This document shows positions 40,806-48,008 of a DNA stretch of 64,000 bases, piece by piece. The translations under genes and the position numbers were made by a program. The stretch spans positions 124,001 through 188,000 of the forward strand of contig NZ_BMKC01000002.1 in the NCBI RefSeq assembly GCF_014643775.1, read 5' to 3'. The notes below the pieces were generated by a model. The model saw only the letters and a list, made by a program, of their open reading frames with translations, made no database searches and was not told where the DNA came from. How positions within the stretch are numbered: the stretch's first letter is position 1; every line of letters begins with the position of its first letter. Source of the stretch: Arenimonas soli. GTDB lineage: Bacteria; Pseudomonadota; Gammaproteobacteria; Xanthomonadales; Xanthomonadaceae.

Positions 40806-41707
40806 GCAGCAAGAAGCGCGGCCTTGGCCGCGGCCTCGACGCCCTGCTGGGCACCGGCAACAAGGGCGCTGCGCCTGCGGGCGACGACGCGTCCGGCGGC
40901 GAGGGCCTGCACACGCTGCCCATCGACCAGCTCCAGCCCGGCAAGTACCAGCCGCGCAGCGGCATGGACCCGGACAAGCTCACCGAGCTGGCCGAGTCGA
41001 TCAAGGCCCAGGGCCTGATCCAGCCGATCGTCGTGCGCAGCATCGGCAAGGACAAGGCCGGCGTGGTGCGTTACGAAATCATCGCCGGCGAACGCCGCTG
41101 GCGCGCCGCCACCCAGGCCGGCCTGTCCGACGTACCGGTGGTGCTGCGCGAGGTCGACGACCGCGCCTCGATCGCGATGGCGCTGATCGAGAACATCCAG
41201 CGCGAAGACCTCAACCCGCTCGAAGAAGCCCTGGCCCTGAGCCGGCTGATCGACGAGTTTTCGCTCACCCACCAGCAGGCCGCCGAAGCCGTGGGCCGCT
41301 CGCGCGCCTCGGTGTCGAACCTGCTGCGCCTGCTCGAACTGCCCGAAGGCATCCGCAAGCTGCTCGAAGACCGGCAGCTGGAAATGGGCCACGCCCGCGC
41401 CCTGCTCACCCTGGCGCCGCAGGCGGCGCTGGCCCTGGCCCGCGAAGCCGTGGCCGAAGGCTGGTCGGTGCGCGAGGTCGAGCGCCGCGCCCAGCTGATG
41501 GCCAAGGGCCAGATCCCCGGCAAGAAGCCCACCAAGGGGCCGGAAAAGAAGTCCGACGCCGACATCGCCGCCCTCGAGCGCGAGCTGTCGGAAAAGCTGG
41601 GGGCCAAGGTCGCCGTGCAGCACGGTCGCGGTGGCCGCGGCAAGCTGGTGATCAGCTACCACGGCCTGGACAGCCTGGAAGGCATTCTCGAGCGCCTGCG
41701 CGGCTAA
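40802..41707 (+). CDS. parB: Chromosome partitioning protein ParB
   Basis: 301 aa from ATG at 40802, overlapping the parA stop. It opens with the GRGLDALLG motif that stimulates ParA ATPase. GKYQPR (CTPase box C1), IIAGERRWRAA (GERRxR box), LIENIQREDLNPLEEA, the HTH QQAAEAVGRSRASVSNLLRLL and the C-terminal dimer domain are all present. It binds parS and loads the partition complex. A perfect parS site was not seen in the window. Confidence 0.97.
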   Translation: MSSKKRGLGRGLDALLGTGNKGAAPAGDDASGGEGLHTLPIDQLQPGKYQPRSGMDPDKLTELAESIKAQGLIQPIVVRSIGKDKAGVVRYEIIAGERRWRAATQAGLSDVPVVLREVDDRASIAMALIENIQREDLNPLEEALALSRLIDEFSLTHQQAAEAVGRSRASVSNLLRLLELPEGIRKLLEDRQLEMGHARALLTLAPQAALALAREAVAEGWSVREVERRAQLMAKGQIPGKKPTKGPEKKSDADIAALERELSEKLGAKVAVQHGRGGRGKLVISYHGLDSLEGILERLRG

Positions 41708-41778
41708 TCCGCGTAGCCAAGTTTTAACGGGCCGCCTGCGAGAATCCGCCACCTCTCCCGCACAGGTCGCCCCGCTTC

Positions 41779-42504
41779 ATGCCCGCGCCGCAGCTTTCTG
41801 TGGTCATCCCCGCCTTCAACGAAGAAGGCAACGTGCTGGCGCTGCTGGCCGAAACCGTGGCCGCCCTGCGCGGCGTGCTGGACTTCGAAGTGGTCTTCGT
41901 CGACGACCACAGCCGCGACGGCACCCTGGCGCTGCTGCAGGGTGCGCTGGCGACGACGCCGGAGCTCCGCGTGCTGGCGCACGAGGTGCAGTCGGGCCAG
42001 AGCACCGCCATCCGCAACGGGGTGAAGGCCGCCCGCGCCCCCTGGGTCGCCACGCTCGACGGCGACGGCCAGAACGACCCGGCCGACCTGCCAGGGCTCG
42101 TGGCCGCCCGCGATGCCGGCCCGGCCGACGTGAAGCTCTACGCCGGCTGGCGGGTCAACCGCCAGGACAGCGGCAGCAAGAAGTGGGCCTCGAAGTGGGC
42201 CAACGGCATCCGCTCGCGCCTGCTGCGCGACGCCACGCCCGACACCGGCTGCGGCACCAAGCTGTTCGAACGGGCCGCCTTCCTCGACCTGCCCTATTTC
42301 GACCACATGCACCGCTACCTGCCGGCGCTGATGCAGCGGGCCGGCTGGAAGACGCTCAGCGTGCCGGTGAACCACCGCCCGCGCGGCGCCGGGGTTTCCA
42401 AGTACACCAACCTGGGCCGCGCCCTGGTCGGCATCCGCGACCTGATGGGCGTGGCCTGGCTGATCACGCGTAGCCGGCGCACCGCGGTGCGCGAACTGGA
42501 GTAA
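41779..42504 (+). CDS. GT2 glycosyltransferase (polyprenyl-phosphate type)
   Basis: 241 aa. GT-A fold with SVVIPAFNEEGNV at the start, FVDDHSRDGT and the DxD-like DGDGQNDP at about 94-101. It resembles dolichyl-phosphate mannose/ArnC-like synthases without the C-terminal transmembrane pair, and would charge undecaprenyl phosphate with a sugar. The LAB_N gene follows 3 nt later, a pairing seen in lipid A/envelope modification clusters. The expected GT39/ArnT-like partner is not in the window. Confidence 0.9.
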   Translation: MPAPQLSVVIPAFNEEGNVLALLAETVAALRGVLDFEVVFVDDHSRDGTLALLQGALATTPELRVLAHEVQSGQSTAIRNGVKAARAPWVATLDGDGQNDPADLPGLVAARDAGPADVKLYAGWRVNRQDSGSKKWASKWANGIRSRLLRDATPDTGCGTKLFERAAFLDLPYFDHMHRYLPALMQRAGWKTLSVPVNHRPRGAGVSKYTNLGRALVGIRDLMGVAWLITRSRRTAVRELE

Positions 42505-42507
42505 TCG

Positions 42508-42834
42508 ATGAACCAGGAAATCATGTGGCTGGACTGGTCCGGCCTGCACGTCACCCCGTGGAAGCTGATCGGCTACCTGGGCGCGCTGATGTTCGGCGGC
42601 CGCTGGGTGGTCCAGTTCTTCGCCTCGCGCCGGGCCGGCAAGCCGGTCATCCCGCGGGTCTTCTGGTACATGAGCCTGGTCGGGGCCGCGATGACCCTGA
42701 GCTATTTCCTGTTTTCGGCCAAGCAGGACTCGGTGGGCGTGCTGCAGAACCTCTTTCCCACCTTCACGGCCGCCTACAGTCTGTACCTGGACATCCGGCA
42801 CCGCGGCTGGCACCGCGACCGCGCCGGGCACTAG
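42508..42834 (+). CDS. Lipid-A-disaccharide synthase N-terminal-domain (LAB_N) membrane protein
   Basis: 108 aa with three hydrophobic helices. The conserved LAB_N order is visible: WKLIGYLGALMFGGRWVVQF then RVFWYMSLVGAAMTLSYFLF, and a final Tyr-rich LQNLFPTFTAAYSLYLDIRH segment. Despite the name it is a free membrane protein, probably helping lipid-linked sugar handling. It is coupled to the GT2 gene (gap 3 nt). The transposon inserted 13 bp after its stop, perhaps separating it from later genes of the cluster. Confidence 0.9.
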   Translation: MNQEIMWLDWSGLHVTPWKLIGYLGALMFGGRWVVQFFASRRAGKPVIPRVFWYMSLVGAAMTLSYFLFSAKQDSVGVLQNLFPTFTAAYSLYLDIRHRGWHRDRAGH

Positions 42835-42835
42835 C

Positions 42836-42846
42836 CCCCCCTGTGG
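42836..42846 (+). repeat. Flanking direct repeat, left copy
   Basis: CCCCCCTGTGG matches the sequence immediately right of the element (47319-47329). One extra G separates it from the left inverted repeat. Confidence 0.6.
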
Positions 42847-42847
42847 G

Positions 42848-42867
42848 TGGTGTCTCAGTTTGAAATT
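42848..42867 (+). repeat. Left terminal inverted repeat of the transposon
   Basis: The 20 bases starting TGGTGTCTCAG and ending TTTGAAATT match the reverse complement of 47299-47318 at 19 of 20 positions. The common core is GTGTCTCAGTTTGAAATT. Confidence 0.9.
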
Positions 42868-43071
42868 AGACAGACGCGACCCTTGGCGGTGGCCCTCAGG
42901 AGGCCCCATCCACGTTCGCCTAGAAGTTGGTCAAGCAGGCAGCAGGGCACATGCGCCGCCCCCCTGTTCTTGCTACCCTTCCGCAGCCAGCCAGCGGAAC
43001 ATATCTCTCTATGCGAATAGATAAGGAATCCTGAATGATGCCCGCGTTGCTGCCAAAAGTAGGAGCATTCA

Positions 43072-43965
43072 GTGCAAGCGCCTAGAGTCGATGAAGTAAT
43101 CGACAGTGTGCTCGGTCAGTTCAATGATGCGCTCGCTAAGCGCCTCGGCGGCGAGGCAATATTCCTTTGCTGCCCGATGATGCCGCCTTGGGATGACGCC
43201 CTTCGCGTTGCCATTGAAAAAATAGCTTCAAACGGTGGCGCTCAGAAGAAGTTGATTGTAGTCCTAGAGACATCTGGCGGTTACATCGAATCTGTTGAGC
43301 GAATGGTTCGTGTCATGCGTACGCATTACGAGGAAGTGGATTTCATAGTTCCTAACTATGCGTACAGCGCGGGTACGATTCTTGCTCTGTCAGGCGACGA
43401 TATACTGATGGACTATCACTCCGTGTTGGGCCCAATCGACCCACAGTTCCCAATGCCTGGCGGGGACTTTGTTCCTGGCATGGGCTACTTGGCTAAATAC
43501 AAGGAACTGATGAAGGTCATCAACAGCGCGGACGATGCTTCAAAAGTTCGTGCTGAAATCTCTTTTCTTGTAGAGAAATTCGACCCAGCAAAGTTGTTCA
43601 ACATAGAGCAGGCAATCGAGCACTCGAAAACGCTTTTGAAAGACTGGCTGCCTCGCTACAAATTCAAAAATTGGACTCATCGCGAGTCCTCTGGCGATGC
43701 CGTTACTGGCGCAGACAAGCAGAAGCGAGCTAACGATATTGCTGAGGCTTTGGGCAATGCGGAGAAGTGGCATTCTCATGGCCGGGGAATCACGTGCGAT
43801 GACCTGACCAGTGAGAACATTAAACTGAAGATTAACAATTACGGCTCAAATACCGATTTGAAGCGAGACATACGGAACTATCACGGCATGTTGGGTGACT
43901 ATATGGGTAAGAGATCGTGGACGAGCGCAGTACATACACGCCTCGGTTTTGGAGGAATGTCATGA
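43072..43965 (+). CDS. ClpP/SppA-fold serine protease (SDH_sah-like), transposon passenger
   Basis: 297 aa from GTG at 43072, preceded by AGGAG 7 nt upstream. The ClpP/crotonase fold is recognised by LIVVLETSGGYIES (oxyanion Gly-Gly at about 69-70), VPNYAYSAGTILALSGDD with nucleophile Ser99, and HSVLGPIDPQFP. This matches the serine dehydrogenase proteinase-like family of soluble SppA relatives. Residues after 190 are Lys/Asp-rich without a recognised domain. No signal peptide, so it acts in the cytoplasm. The next small gene overlaps by ATGA. Confidence 0.82.
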   Translation: MQAPRVDEVIDSVLGQFNDALAKRLGGEAIFLCCPMMPPWDDALRVAIEKIASNGGAQKKLIVVLETSGGYIESVERMVRVMRTHYEEVDFIVPNYAYSAGTILALSGDDILMDYHSVLGPIDPQFPMPGGDFVPGMGYLAKYKELMKVINSADDASKVRAEISFLVEKFDPAKLFNIEQAIEHSKTLLKDWLPRYKFKNWTHRESSGDAVTGADKQKRANDIAEALGNAEKWHSHGRGITCDDLTSENIKLKINNYGSNTDLKRDIRNYHGMLGDYMGKRSWTSAVHTRLGFGGMS

Positions 43966-44150
43966 ATGCATATCAAGTCGACATTGAAAGGCTGAAAACA
44001 AGAAACGAGTGCGACCTTGAAGTCCTAAAAGAGATTCGGTCCACTCGTCCAGCGCGTGAAGAAGTTCGGTCCGCTTCTCAACAGGACTGGTTGAGTAAGC
44101 TTCCGTACTCAAGCAAGCCAGAATTTCTAGGCGAGCCTTGGAAGGGCTAG
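43962..44150 (+). CDS. 62-aa unknown partner of the ClpP-like protease
   Basis: Begins at ATG 43962 with a strong GGAGGAATGT site and overlaps the protease stop by four bases. The product is a charged protein predicted to be helical at the N-terminus (YQVDIERLKTRNECDLEVLKE). It ends EFLGEPWKG. No family recognised. The coupling suggests an adaptor, inhibitor or substrate of the protease. It ends 11 nt before the bidirectional terminator. Confidence 0.75.
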   Translation: MNAYQVDIERLKTRNECDLEVLKEIRSTRPAREEVRSASQQDWLSKLPYSSKPEFLGEPWKG

Positions 44151-44161
44151 GCCACTGAATA

Positions 44162-44190
44162 GAAAAAGCCCCGCCTAGCGGGGCTTTTTC
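44162..44190. terminator. Bidirectional terminator between passenger and transposase genes
   Basis: A perfect 13-bp stem (GAAAAAGCCCCGC and its complement) with a 3-nt loop lies between convergent genes. The A/T tracts serve both directions. The loop CTA is the transposase TAG stop, so the stem also encodes the transposase C-terminus. Confidence 0.88.
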
Positions 44191-45047
44191 TTGTACGGGC
44201 CGCGCTTCTTGGCGACCGGCTCCGGCACCAGCGCCGCGATTTCCTCCAGTCTCCAGACATGTGACGCTACGCCCGCTTCCATGGCCGGCGTGACGCGCAG
44301 CGTCTTATGGATGCGGCCGAAGTTGTAGTACATGAAGTGCAACGCCACCGCGTGAGCGTGGTTCTCTGCCTTCTTTGAGAAGCCATTGGTTAGTCGAGTA
44401 AACCGGCGAACGGACATTCGCATCGTCAGGTTCTGCCGCTCTACATAGCTGGTTGAGATGTGGGCCTTGTCGGGCTTCCCCATGACCTTGCGGCGCTCAG
44501 CAGATACGAACTTGCTTGGGCTGTACTTGCGCTCGGGCCCTTGTTGCCCTTCGCTGTAGTGCTTGACCAGCATTCCGTAGTCCACGGGAACATCGAAGCC
44601 GGAGTTGACGGCCTCAAGATAGATTCGGTAGCCGTCTGTGGTGAGCTGAATGCGGTTCGACAGTCGCGATGCGAGGTCGCTGACGAACATCGTGGCAGCC
44701 TCTTTGTCTCGGTCGCCTACAAGCCAGGACAGGACAAGCTTTGAATCCGCGTCAATAGCGGTCCAAGTCCAAACGTCGCCAACGCCCGACTCGGCCTTGC
44801 GCTCGGCCGGGAGATTGCGCTGCTTGCATCCCACGAAGCTCCAGACCTCATCGCATTGAACGCGCTGGCAGGAGAGGTTCCGCAGCTCCCTGTCCTGGTA
44901 TTCGGCACAAGCCATGCCCACGTCCACCAGGAGCTTAGTGACGGTATTGATGGAGCAGTCAGCCAGCCTAGAGGCAGCCCGCAGGCTCATGCCCTCAACG
45001 AGGAATCCGAGGATCTGGGCGCGTTTGGCTAGAGGCATCCGGTTCAT
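44175..45047 (-). CDS. IS1-like DDE transposase
   Basis: 290 aa from ATG at 45047 (MNRMPLAKRAQILGFLVEG); starts at 45056 and 45095 are possible. N-terminal HTH: MSLRAASRLADCSINTVTKLL (about residue 20-40). IS1-type catalytic parts follow: first Asp in QCDEVWSFVGCKQRN, second in TTDGYRIYLEAV, and Glu in STSYVERQNLTMRM. It ends with a Lys-rich tail KKRGPYKKKPR. It is a single unbroken frame, unlike IS1 itself, which needs a frameshift. It should recognise the inverted repeats at 42848 and 47299. Confidence 0.88.
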   Translation of the reverse strand: MNRMPLAKRAQILGFLVEGMSLRAASRLADCSINTVTKLLVDVGMACAEYQDRELRNLSCQRVQCDEVWSFVGCKQRNLPAERKAESGVGDVWTWTAIDADSKLVLSWLVGDRDKEAATMFVSDLASRLSNRIQLTTDGYRIYLEAVNSGFDVPVDYGMLVKHYSEGQQGPERKYSPSKFVSAERRKVMGKPDKAHISTSYVERQNLTMRMSVRRFTRLTNGFSKKAENHAHAVALHFMYYNFGRIHKTLRVTPAMEAGVASHVWRLEEIAALVPEPVAKKRGPYKKKPR

Positions 45048-45184
45048 ACTGAACATTATGCATGACCGCTTAAACAAGTCAAGTGAAATGTGCACTACGG
45101 TTCGTGTACAGGTGCAGGTTGAAGCGCAACACTTAATGGATTACGATGAAATCACCATCACGCTGAAATCACAAGGATCTTCAA

Positions 45185-45850
45185 GTGAACGACTCGCTCC
45201 GCGAAATCCTGGTTACGGATGTTCCGCCTGCTTTTGTCACCCGACTGCTGTCTGCCGCGGAGTGGGTCTACAAGGAGGCCCACGACACGATCAAGAACAA
45301 CACCATGCTTGGAGAAGCTGAACGGGCCTACCTTGAACCACACTATCGGCGCGCCCTTTTCGAGCGAAAGATGTTGGAGGTGGCCCTTGATAGCGGACTA
45401 AAGGCAGTCAGCGAGCAAGTGGCTTCAGGTGCTGCCAAGTACAACTTGGTCCGCGTGGGTAGACTGCTTCTCACTTGCTCCAAAACGAGCGGCCGCTATG
45501 TGGTCCCACGTGCCTGCAGCTTCCGAGGGCAGTATTCGGACATCAACGAGCATATTGACCAGGGGCAACTTTTCCCCGTTCAGAGCGCGCCCCAGGAGGC
45601 CTCGCTCTATTGCATAGTGACTCATGGTCCGAGCACCAAGAACCCCGGCACCTTGGGGTACTGCTGCTTCGGCTTCCCCGCTATGGATATGGAAAAGTGG
45701 GCGCAGCAACCCATAGACCTGGCGGACATCAGGGACTACCAGCAGCAGCGCTATCAGAAGGCTGATGACGATCGAGCACAGATCCAGCAGGTGGAACCGA
45801 AGCTCAAGCCGCAGTTCGAGGCCGACGGTGATGCGGAGGAGAAGGCGTGA
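45185..45850 (+). CDS. Unknown 221-aa protein coupled to XRE-ImmA
   Basis: Starts at GTG 45185, preceded by CAAGGAT. N-terminal half is helical and basic (HYRRALFERKMLEV near 55-68), the middle has beta-like YNLVRVGRLLLTCSKTSG and CIVTHGPS, and the C-terminus is acidic and Gln-rich. No family recognised. The last four bases overlap the GTG of the XRE-ImmA gene (GTGA), so both proteins are made together. That geometry fits a toxin or target paired with a regulator-protease, but no catalytic motif supports a specific role. Confidence 0.75.
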   Translation: MNDSLREILVTDVPPAFVTRLLSAAEWVYKEAHDTIKNNTMLGEAERAYLEPHYRRALFERKMLEVALDSGLKAVSEQVASGAAKYNLVRVGRLLLTCSKTSGRYVVPRACSFRGQYSDINEHIDQGQLFPVQSAPQEASLYCIVTHGPSTKNPGTLGYCCFGFPAMDMEKWAQQPIDLADIRDYQQQRYQKADDDRAQIQQVEPKLKPQFEADGDAEEKA

Positions 45851-47010
45851 CCGTAGGCATCACCGGATTTGTAGCTGGCAGGCTTCGGCAGGCTAGGGAG
45901 GCCCGGGGCCTCTCTTTGGTAGCCCTTGCCGACCTTGTCGGCGTCAGCACAGCAGCAATTTCTCAATACGAGAAGGGTCAGCACACGCCGCGGCCCGAGA
46001 CGTTCGACATGCTGTCGAAGCGATTGAACCTGCCGCGAACCTATTTTCTTCGCGCTGAGACTATTGCTCCGGTTGAGCAGCATAGGCTGTTCTACCGATC
46101 AATGAGCAGCGCGACTAAACAAGCACGCACCAGGGCAGGGCGCCGGCTTGAATGGTTCAAGGAAATCGTCGTCTACTTTGAGCAGTTTTTTGATTTCCAT
46201 GCACCCGATGTGCCTGACCTAGGCCTCCCCGATGATTTTCGGCAGCTTACGCGGGCACACATTGAAAGTGCTGCGGAGCAACTGCGATCCCATTGGCGCC
46301 TTGGTCTGGAGCCAATTGCCGACGTGATTCGAACGATGGAGGCTAACGGCATCTTCGTTTCCAGAAGTACGCTTGGTGCAGAAACGCTGGACGCATTTTC
46401 TGAGTACGACGGCGAACGACCCTACGTTTTTTTGAGCAGTGACAAGGAATGTCTTGTGCGCTCTAGATTTGATTGCGCGCACGAGCTTGGTCATTTGGTT
46501 CTGCACCGCAAGGTCAAGCAGAAGGAATTGAGCCGGGCTGCTGATTTCAAGGTTATTGAGAATCAGGCACATCACTTTGCTGGTGCCTTTTTGTTCCCAG
46601 CCAAGAGTTTTCAGCGTGAAATATGGGGTCTTAGCCTAGACAGCTTTCGGTCGTTGAAGCCCACATGGAAAATTTCAATTGCCGCCATGATTTCTAGAGC
46701 TTCCCAACTGGACATGCTTGACGAAGAGAGCGCAAAGCGGCTTTGGATAAACCTGAGTCGCCGGGGCTGGCGCCAATCGGAGCCCTTGGACGACATCCCT
46801 TGCGAGCAACCAAAAATGTTCGCAAAGGCCGCAGAGTCTCTAATTAAGAATCGGCTTAAGACGCGAGAACAGATCATCGATGACCTGTCGCTACGCCCGT
46901 CTGATATAGCAGAACTAATTGGCGTTGAGCCGGGGTTCTTCCATGACGAAGGTGATGGCCCCAAACTCAAGCCCCAGGGGGACAACGTCATTCAGTTCAA
47001 GCGCACCTAG
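45847..47010 (+). CDS. XRE-family HTH with ImmA/IrrE metallopeptidase domain
   Basis: 387 aa from GTG at 45847. Residues 9-65 form an XRE HTH (LRQAREARGLSLVALADLVG, recognition helix STAAISQYEKG). The ImmA/IrrE (M78) domain has HELGHLVLH with HExxH at 212-216, and ENQAHHFAGAFLFP giving the third-ligand region. Such proteins bind an operator and are inactivated by cleavage, or cleave a repressor, on stress; they often control mobile elements. It overlaps the upstream unknown gene and ends overlapping the 82-aa gene. Confidence 0.9.
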   Translation: MTVGITGFVAGRLRQAREARGLSLVALADLVGVSTAAISQYEKGQHTPRPETFDMLSKRLNLPRTYFLRAETIAPVEQHRLFYRSMSSATKQARTRAGRRLEWFKEIVVYFEQFFDFHAPDVPDLGLPDDFRQLTRAHIESAAEQLRSHWRLGLEPIADVIRTMEANGIFVSRSTLGAETLDAFSEYDGERPYVFLSSDKECLVRSRFDCAHELGHLVLHRKVKQKELSRAADFKVIENQAHHFAGAFLFPAKSFQREIWGLSLDSFRSLKPTWKISIAAMISRASQLDMLDEESAKRLWINLSRRGWRQSEPLDDIPCEQPKMFAKAAESLIKNRLKTREQIIDDLSLRPSDIAELIGVEPGFFHDEGDGPKLKPQGDNVIQFKRT

Positions 47011-47255
47011 GATGAACTTTTATCGTTCTTAGACCATCGGGCTTTAGCTGCATTCTTAGCGATCTTTGATCGTTCTTCGGCAGTTAACTTCTTAGCGCGT
47101 GCCGCCCCACCTTTCAGTCCTCCCTTGCGCCCAAGGGCCACCGCCGCCGGGTCTTTCCCGGTGTCCGGCTTTTCGTCCTGGGTCTCGCCCGTGGCGATGT
47201 CTACGATCAGCTTGGCAAGCTGGTTCGGGTCGCGGGGTCGCTTTGGCTTGTTCAT
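47007..47255 (-). CDS. 82-aa basic DNA-binding-like protein
   Basis: From ATG at 47255. The C-terminal half repeats Gly/Ala/Lys/Arg residues (GRKGGLKGGAARAKKLTAEE, then IAKNAAKARW), a pattern of small histone-like or KGG-type stress proteins found on mobile elements. Its N-terminal part is acidic and unstructured. It ends in a four-base overlap with the XRE-ImmA gene (CTAG). A perfect ATATAC-N4-GTATAT palindrome overlaps the start codon. Confidence 0.78.
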   Translation of the reverse strand: MNKPKRPRDPNQLAKLIVDIATGETQDEKPDTGKDPAAVALGRKGGLKGGAARAKKLTAEERSKIAKNAAKARWSKNDKSSS

Positions 47256-47269
47256 ATACCGCAGTATAT
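47254..47269. promoter_or_regulatory. Perfect dyad over the start of the 82-aa gene
   Basis: ATATACCGCAGTATAT has six-base perfect arms and a four-base spacer. It covers the start codon and the place where a ribosome site would be. It could be a repressor operator or a hairpin masking the start. The XRE protein of the same element is the natural candidate binder. Confidence 0.55.
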
Positions 47270-47298
47270 CGACGCTACCTGACCGCTCAAGCAACGCC

Positions 47299-47318
47299 AA
47301 TTTCAAACTGAGACACTA
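47299..47318 (-). repeat. Right terminal inverted repeat of the transposon
   Basis: Reverse complement begins TAGTGTCTCAG and matches the left end at 19 of 20 bases. Confidence 0.9.
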
Positions 47319-47329
47319 CCCCCCTGTGG
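47319..47329 (+). repeat. Flanking direct repeat, right copy
   Basis: CCCCCCTGTGG directly abuts the right inverted repeat and matches 42836-42846. Confidence 0.6.
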
Positions 47330-47336
47330 ATAAGTA

Positions 47337-47365
47337 TTGCCCCCGGGCCTTGCTGCGGGCATAAT
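47337..47365 (+). promoter_or_regulatory. Candidate rpmB promoter
   Basis: TTGCCC at 47337-47342 and CATAAT at 47360-47365 are 17 bp apart, a sigma70 layout. The transposon end is 18 bp upstream of the -35. A 170-nt GC-rich leader follows before rpmB; it could fold but shows no obvious riboswitch. Confidence 0.55.
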
Positions 47366-47539
47366 GCGCGGCTCGCTCCGCATCTGCCCCCAAGCCCTGG
47401 CCCCGGTAGTGCGATCCCGGCCCCTGGCGGAGCGTTCGCTGTATCCCGCATCGCACGCGCCTGCAGGCCCTCCGGCCCGCCGCGCGGGGCCGCCGCCGCC
47501 CGGGCTATGGGCGGCCAGTCCGAACCCAGGAGTTGCACC

Positions 47540-47776
47540 ATGAGCCGAGTTTGCCAAGTTACCGGCAAGGGTGTGCAGAGCGGCAACAACGTCTCGCACG
47601 CCAACAACCGTACCCGCCGCCGTTTCCTTCCCAACCTGCACGAGCGCCGCTTCTGGGTCGCCTCGGAAAACCGTTGGATCAAACTGCGTGTTTCCATGAA
47701 CGCCCTGCGCACCATCGACAAGAACGGCATCGACGCCGTCCTGGCCCAGATGCGCGCCCGCGGCGAAAAGATCTGA
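47540..47776 (+). CDS. rpmB: 50S ribosomal protein L28
   Basis: 78 aa from ATG at 47540 with CAGGAG 8 nt upstream. Starts [20 protein letters not shown] and contains [17 protein letters not shown] and the final [20 protein letters not shown], matching L28. A structural protein of the large subunit near the exit tunnel. The rpmG gene follows 13 nt later. Confidence 0.97.
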   Translation: MSRVCQVTGKGVQSGNNVSHANNRTRRRFLPNLHERRFWVASENRWIKLRVSMNALRTIDKNGIDAVLAQMRARGEKI

Positions 47777-47789
47777 GGAGGACTGAAAA

Positions 47790-47954
47790 ATGGCATCCAA
47801 GCGCGACAAGATCCGCCTGACGTCTTCTGCCGGCACCGGTCATTTCTACACGACCGACAAGAACAAGAAGACCACCCCGAACAAGATGGAGATCAAGAAG
47901 TACGATCCCGTCGTCCGCAAGCACGTGATGTACAAGGAAGGCAAGATCAAGTAA
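47790..47954 (+). CDS. rpmG: 50S ribosomal protein L33
   Basis: 54 aa from ATG at 47790 with GAGGAGG upstream. Reads [20 protein letters not shown], then [20 protein letters not shown] and ends YKEGKIK. It lacks the CxxC zinc ribbon, so it is the Cys-free form. It forms an operon with rpmB and ends before a strong terminator. Confidence 0.97.
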   Translation: MASKRDKIRLTSSAGTGHFYTTDKNKKTTPNKMEIKKYDPVVRKHVMYKEGKIK

Positions 47955-47980
47955 GCCTCGCGGCTTCGATCGCTTCCGGA

Positions 47981-48008
47981 AAAACCCGCCCTCGTGGCGG
48001 GTTTTTTT
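47981..48008 (+). terminator. Intrinsic terminator of rpmB-rpmG
   Basis: AAACCCGCC pairs with GGCGGGTTT around a 5-nt loop, followed by a run of seven T. The T-run overlaps the last codon and stop of the convergent TonB receptor gene. Confidence 0.92.

Larger units (their letters stand above)
42848..47318. mobile_element. 4.47-kb IS1-like transposon with passenger genes
   Basis: Bounded by 20-bp inverted repeats (19/20 match) and flanked by CCCCCCTGTGG direct repeats. Base composition drops visibly from about 70 % GC to about 50 %. It holds one transposase (44175-45047, minus) and five passenger genes arranged as two coupled pairs plus one singleton. It sits between a lipid A-related gene and rpmB, both core genes, confirming recent acquisition. 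The 11-bp flanking repeat is longer than usual for IS1-type elements (8-9 bp), and one base intervenes on the left. Confidence 0.82.

Noticed and set aside
40023-41707. parS partition site near parAB
   Set aside because: No match to the TGTTTCACGTGAAACA-like palindrome was seen in or beside the genes.
42848-47318. CRISPR array, integrase or phage genes in the insertion
   Set aside because: No regular direct repeats, no tyrosine or serine recombinase and no phage structural gene; the transposase and end repeats explain the boundaries.
47366-47539. Riboswitch or ribosomal-protein leader element before rpmB
   Set aside because: The leader is GC-rich and could fold, but no conserved motif supports a named element.
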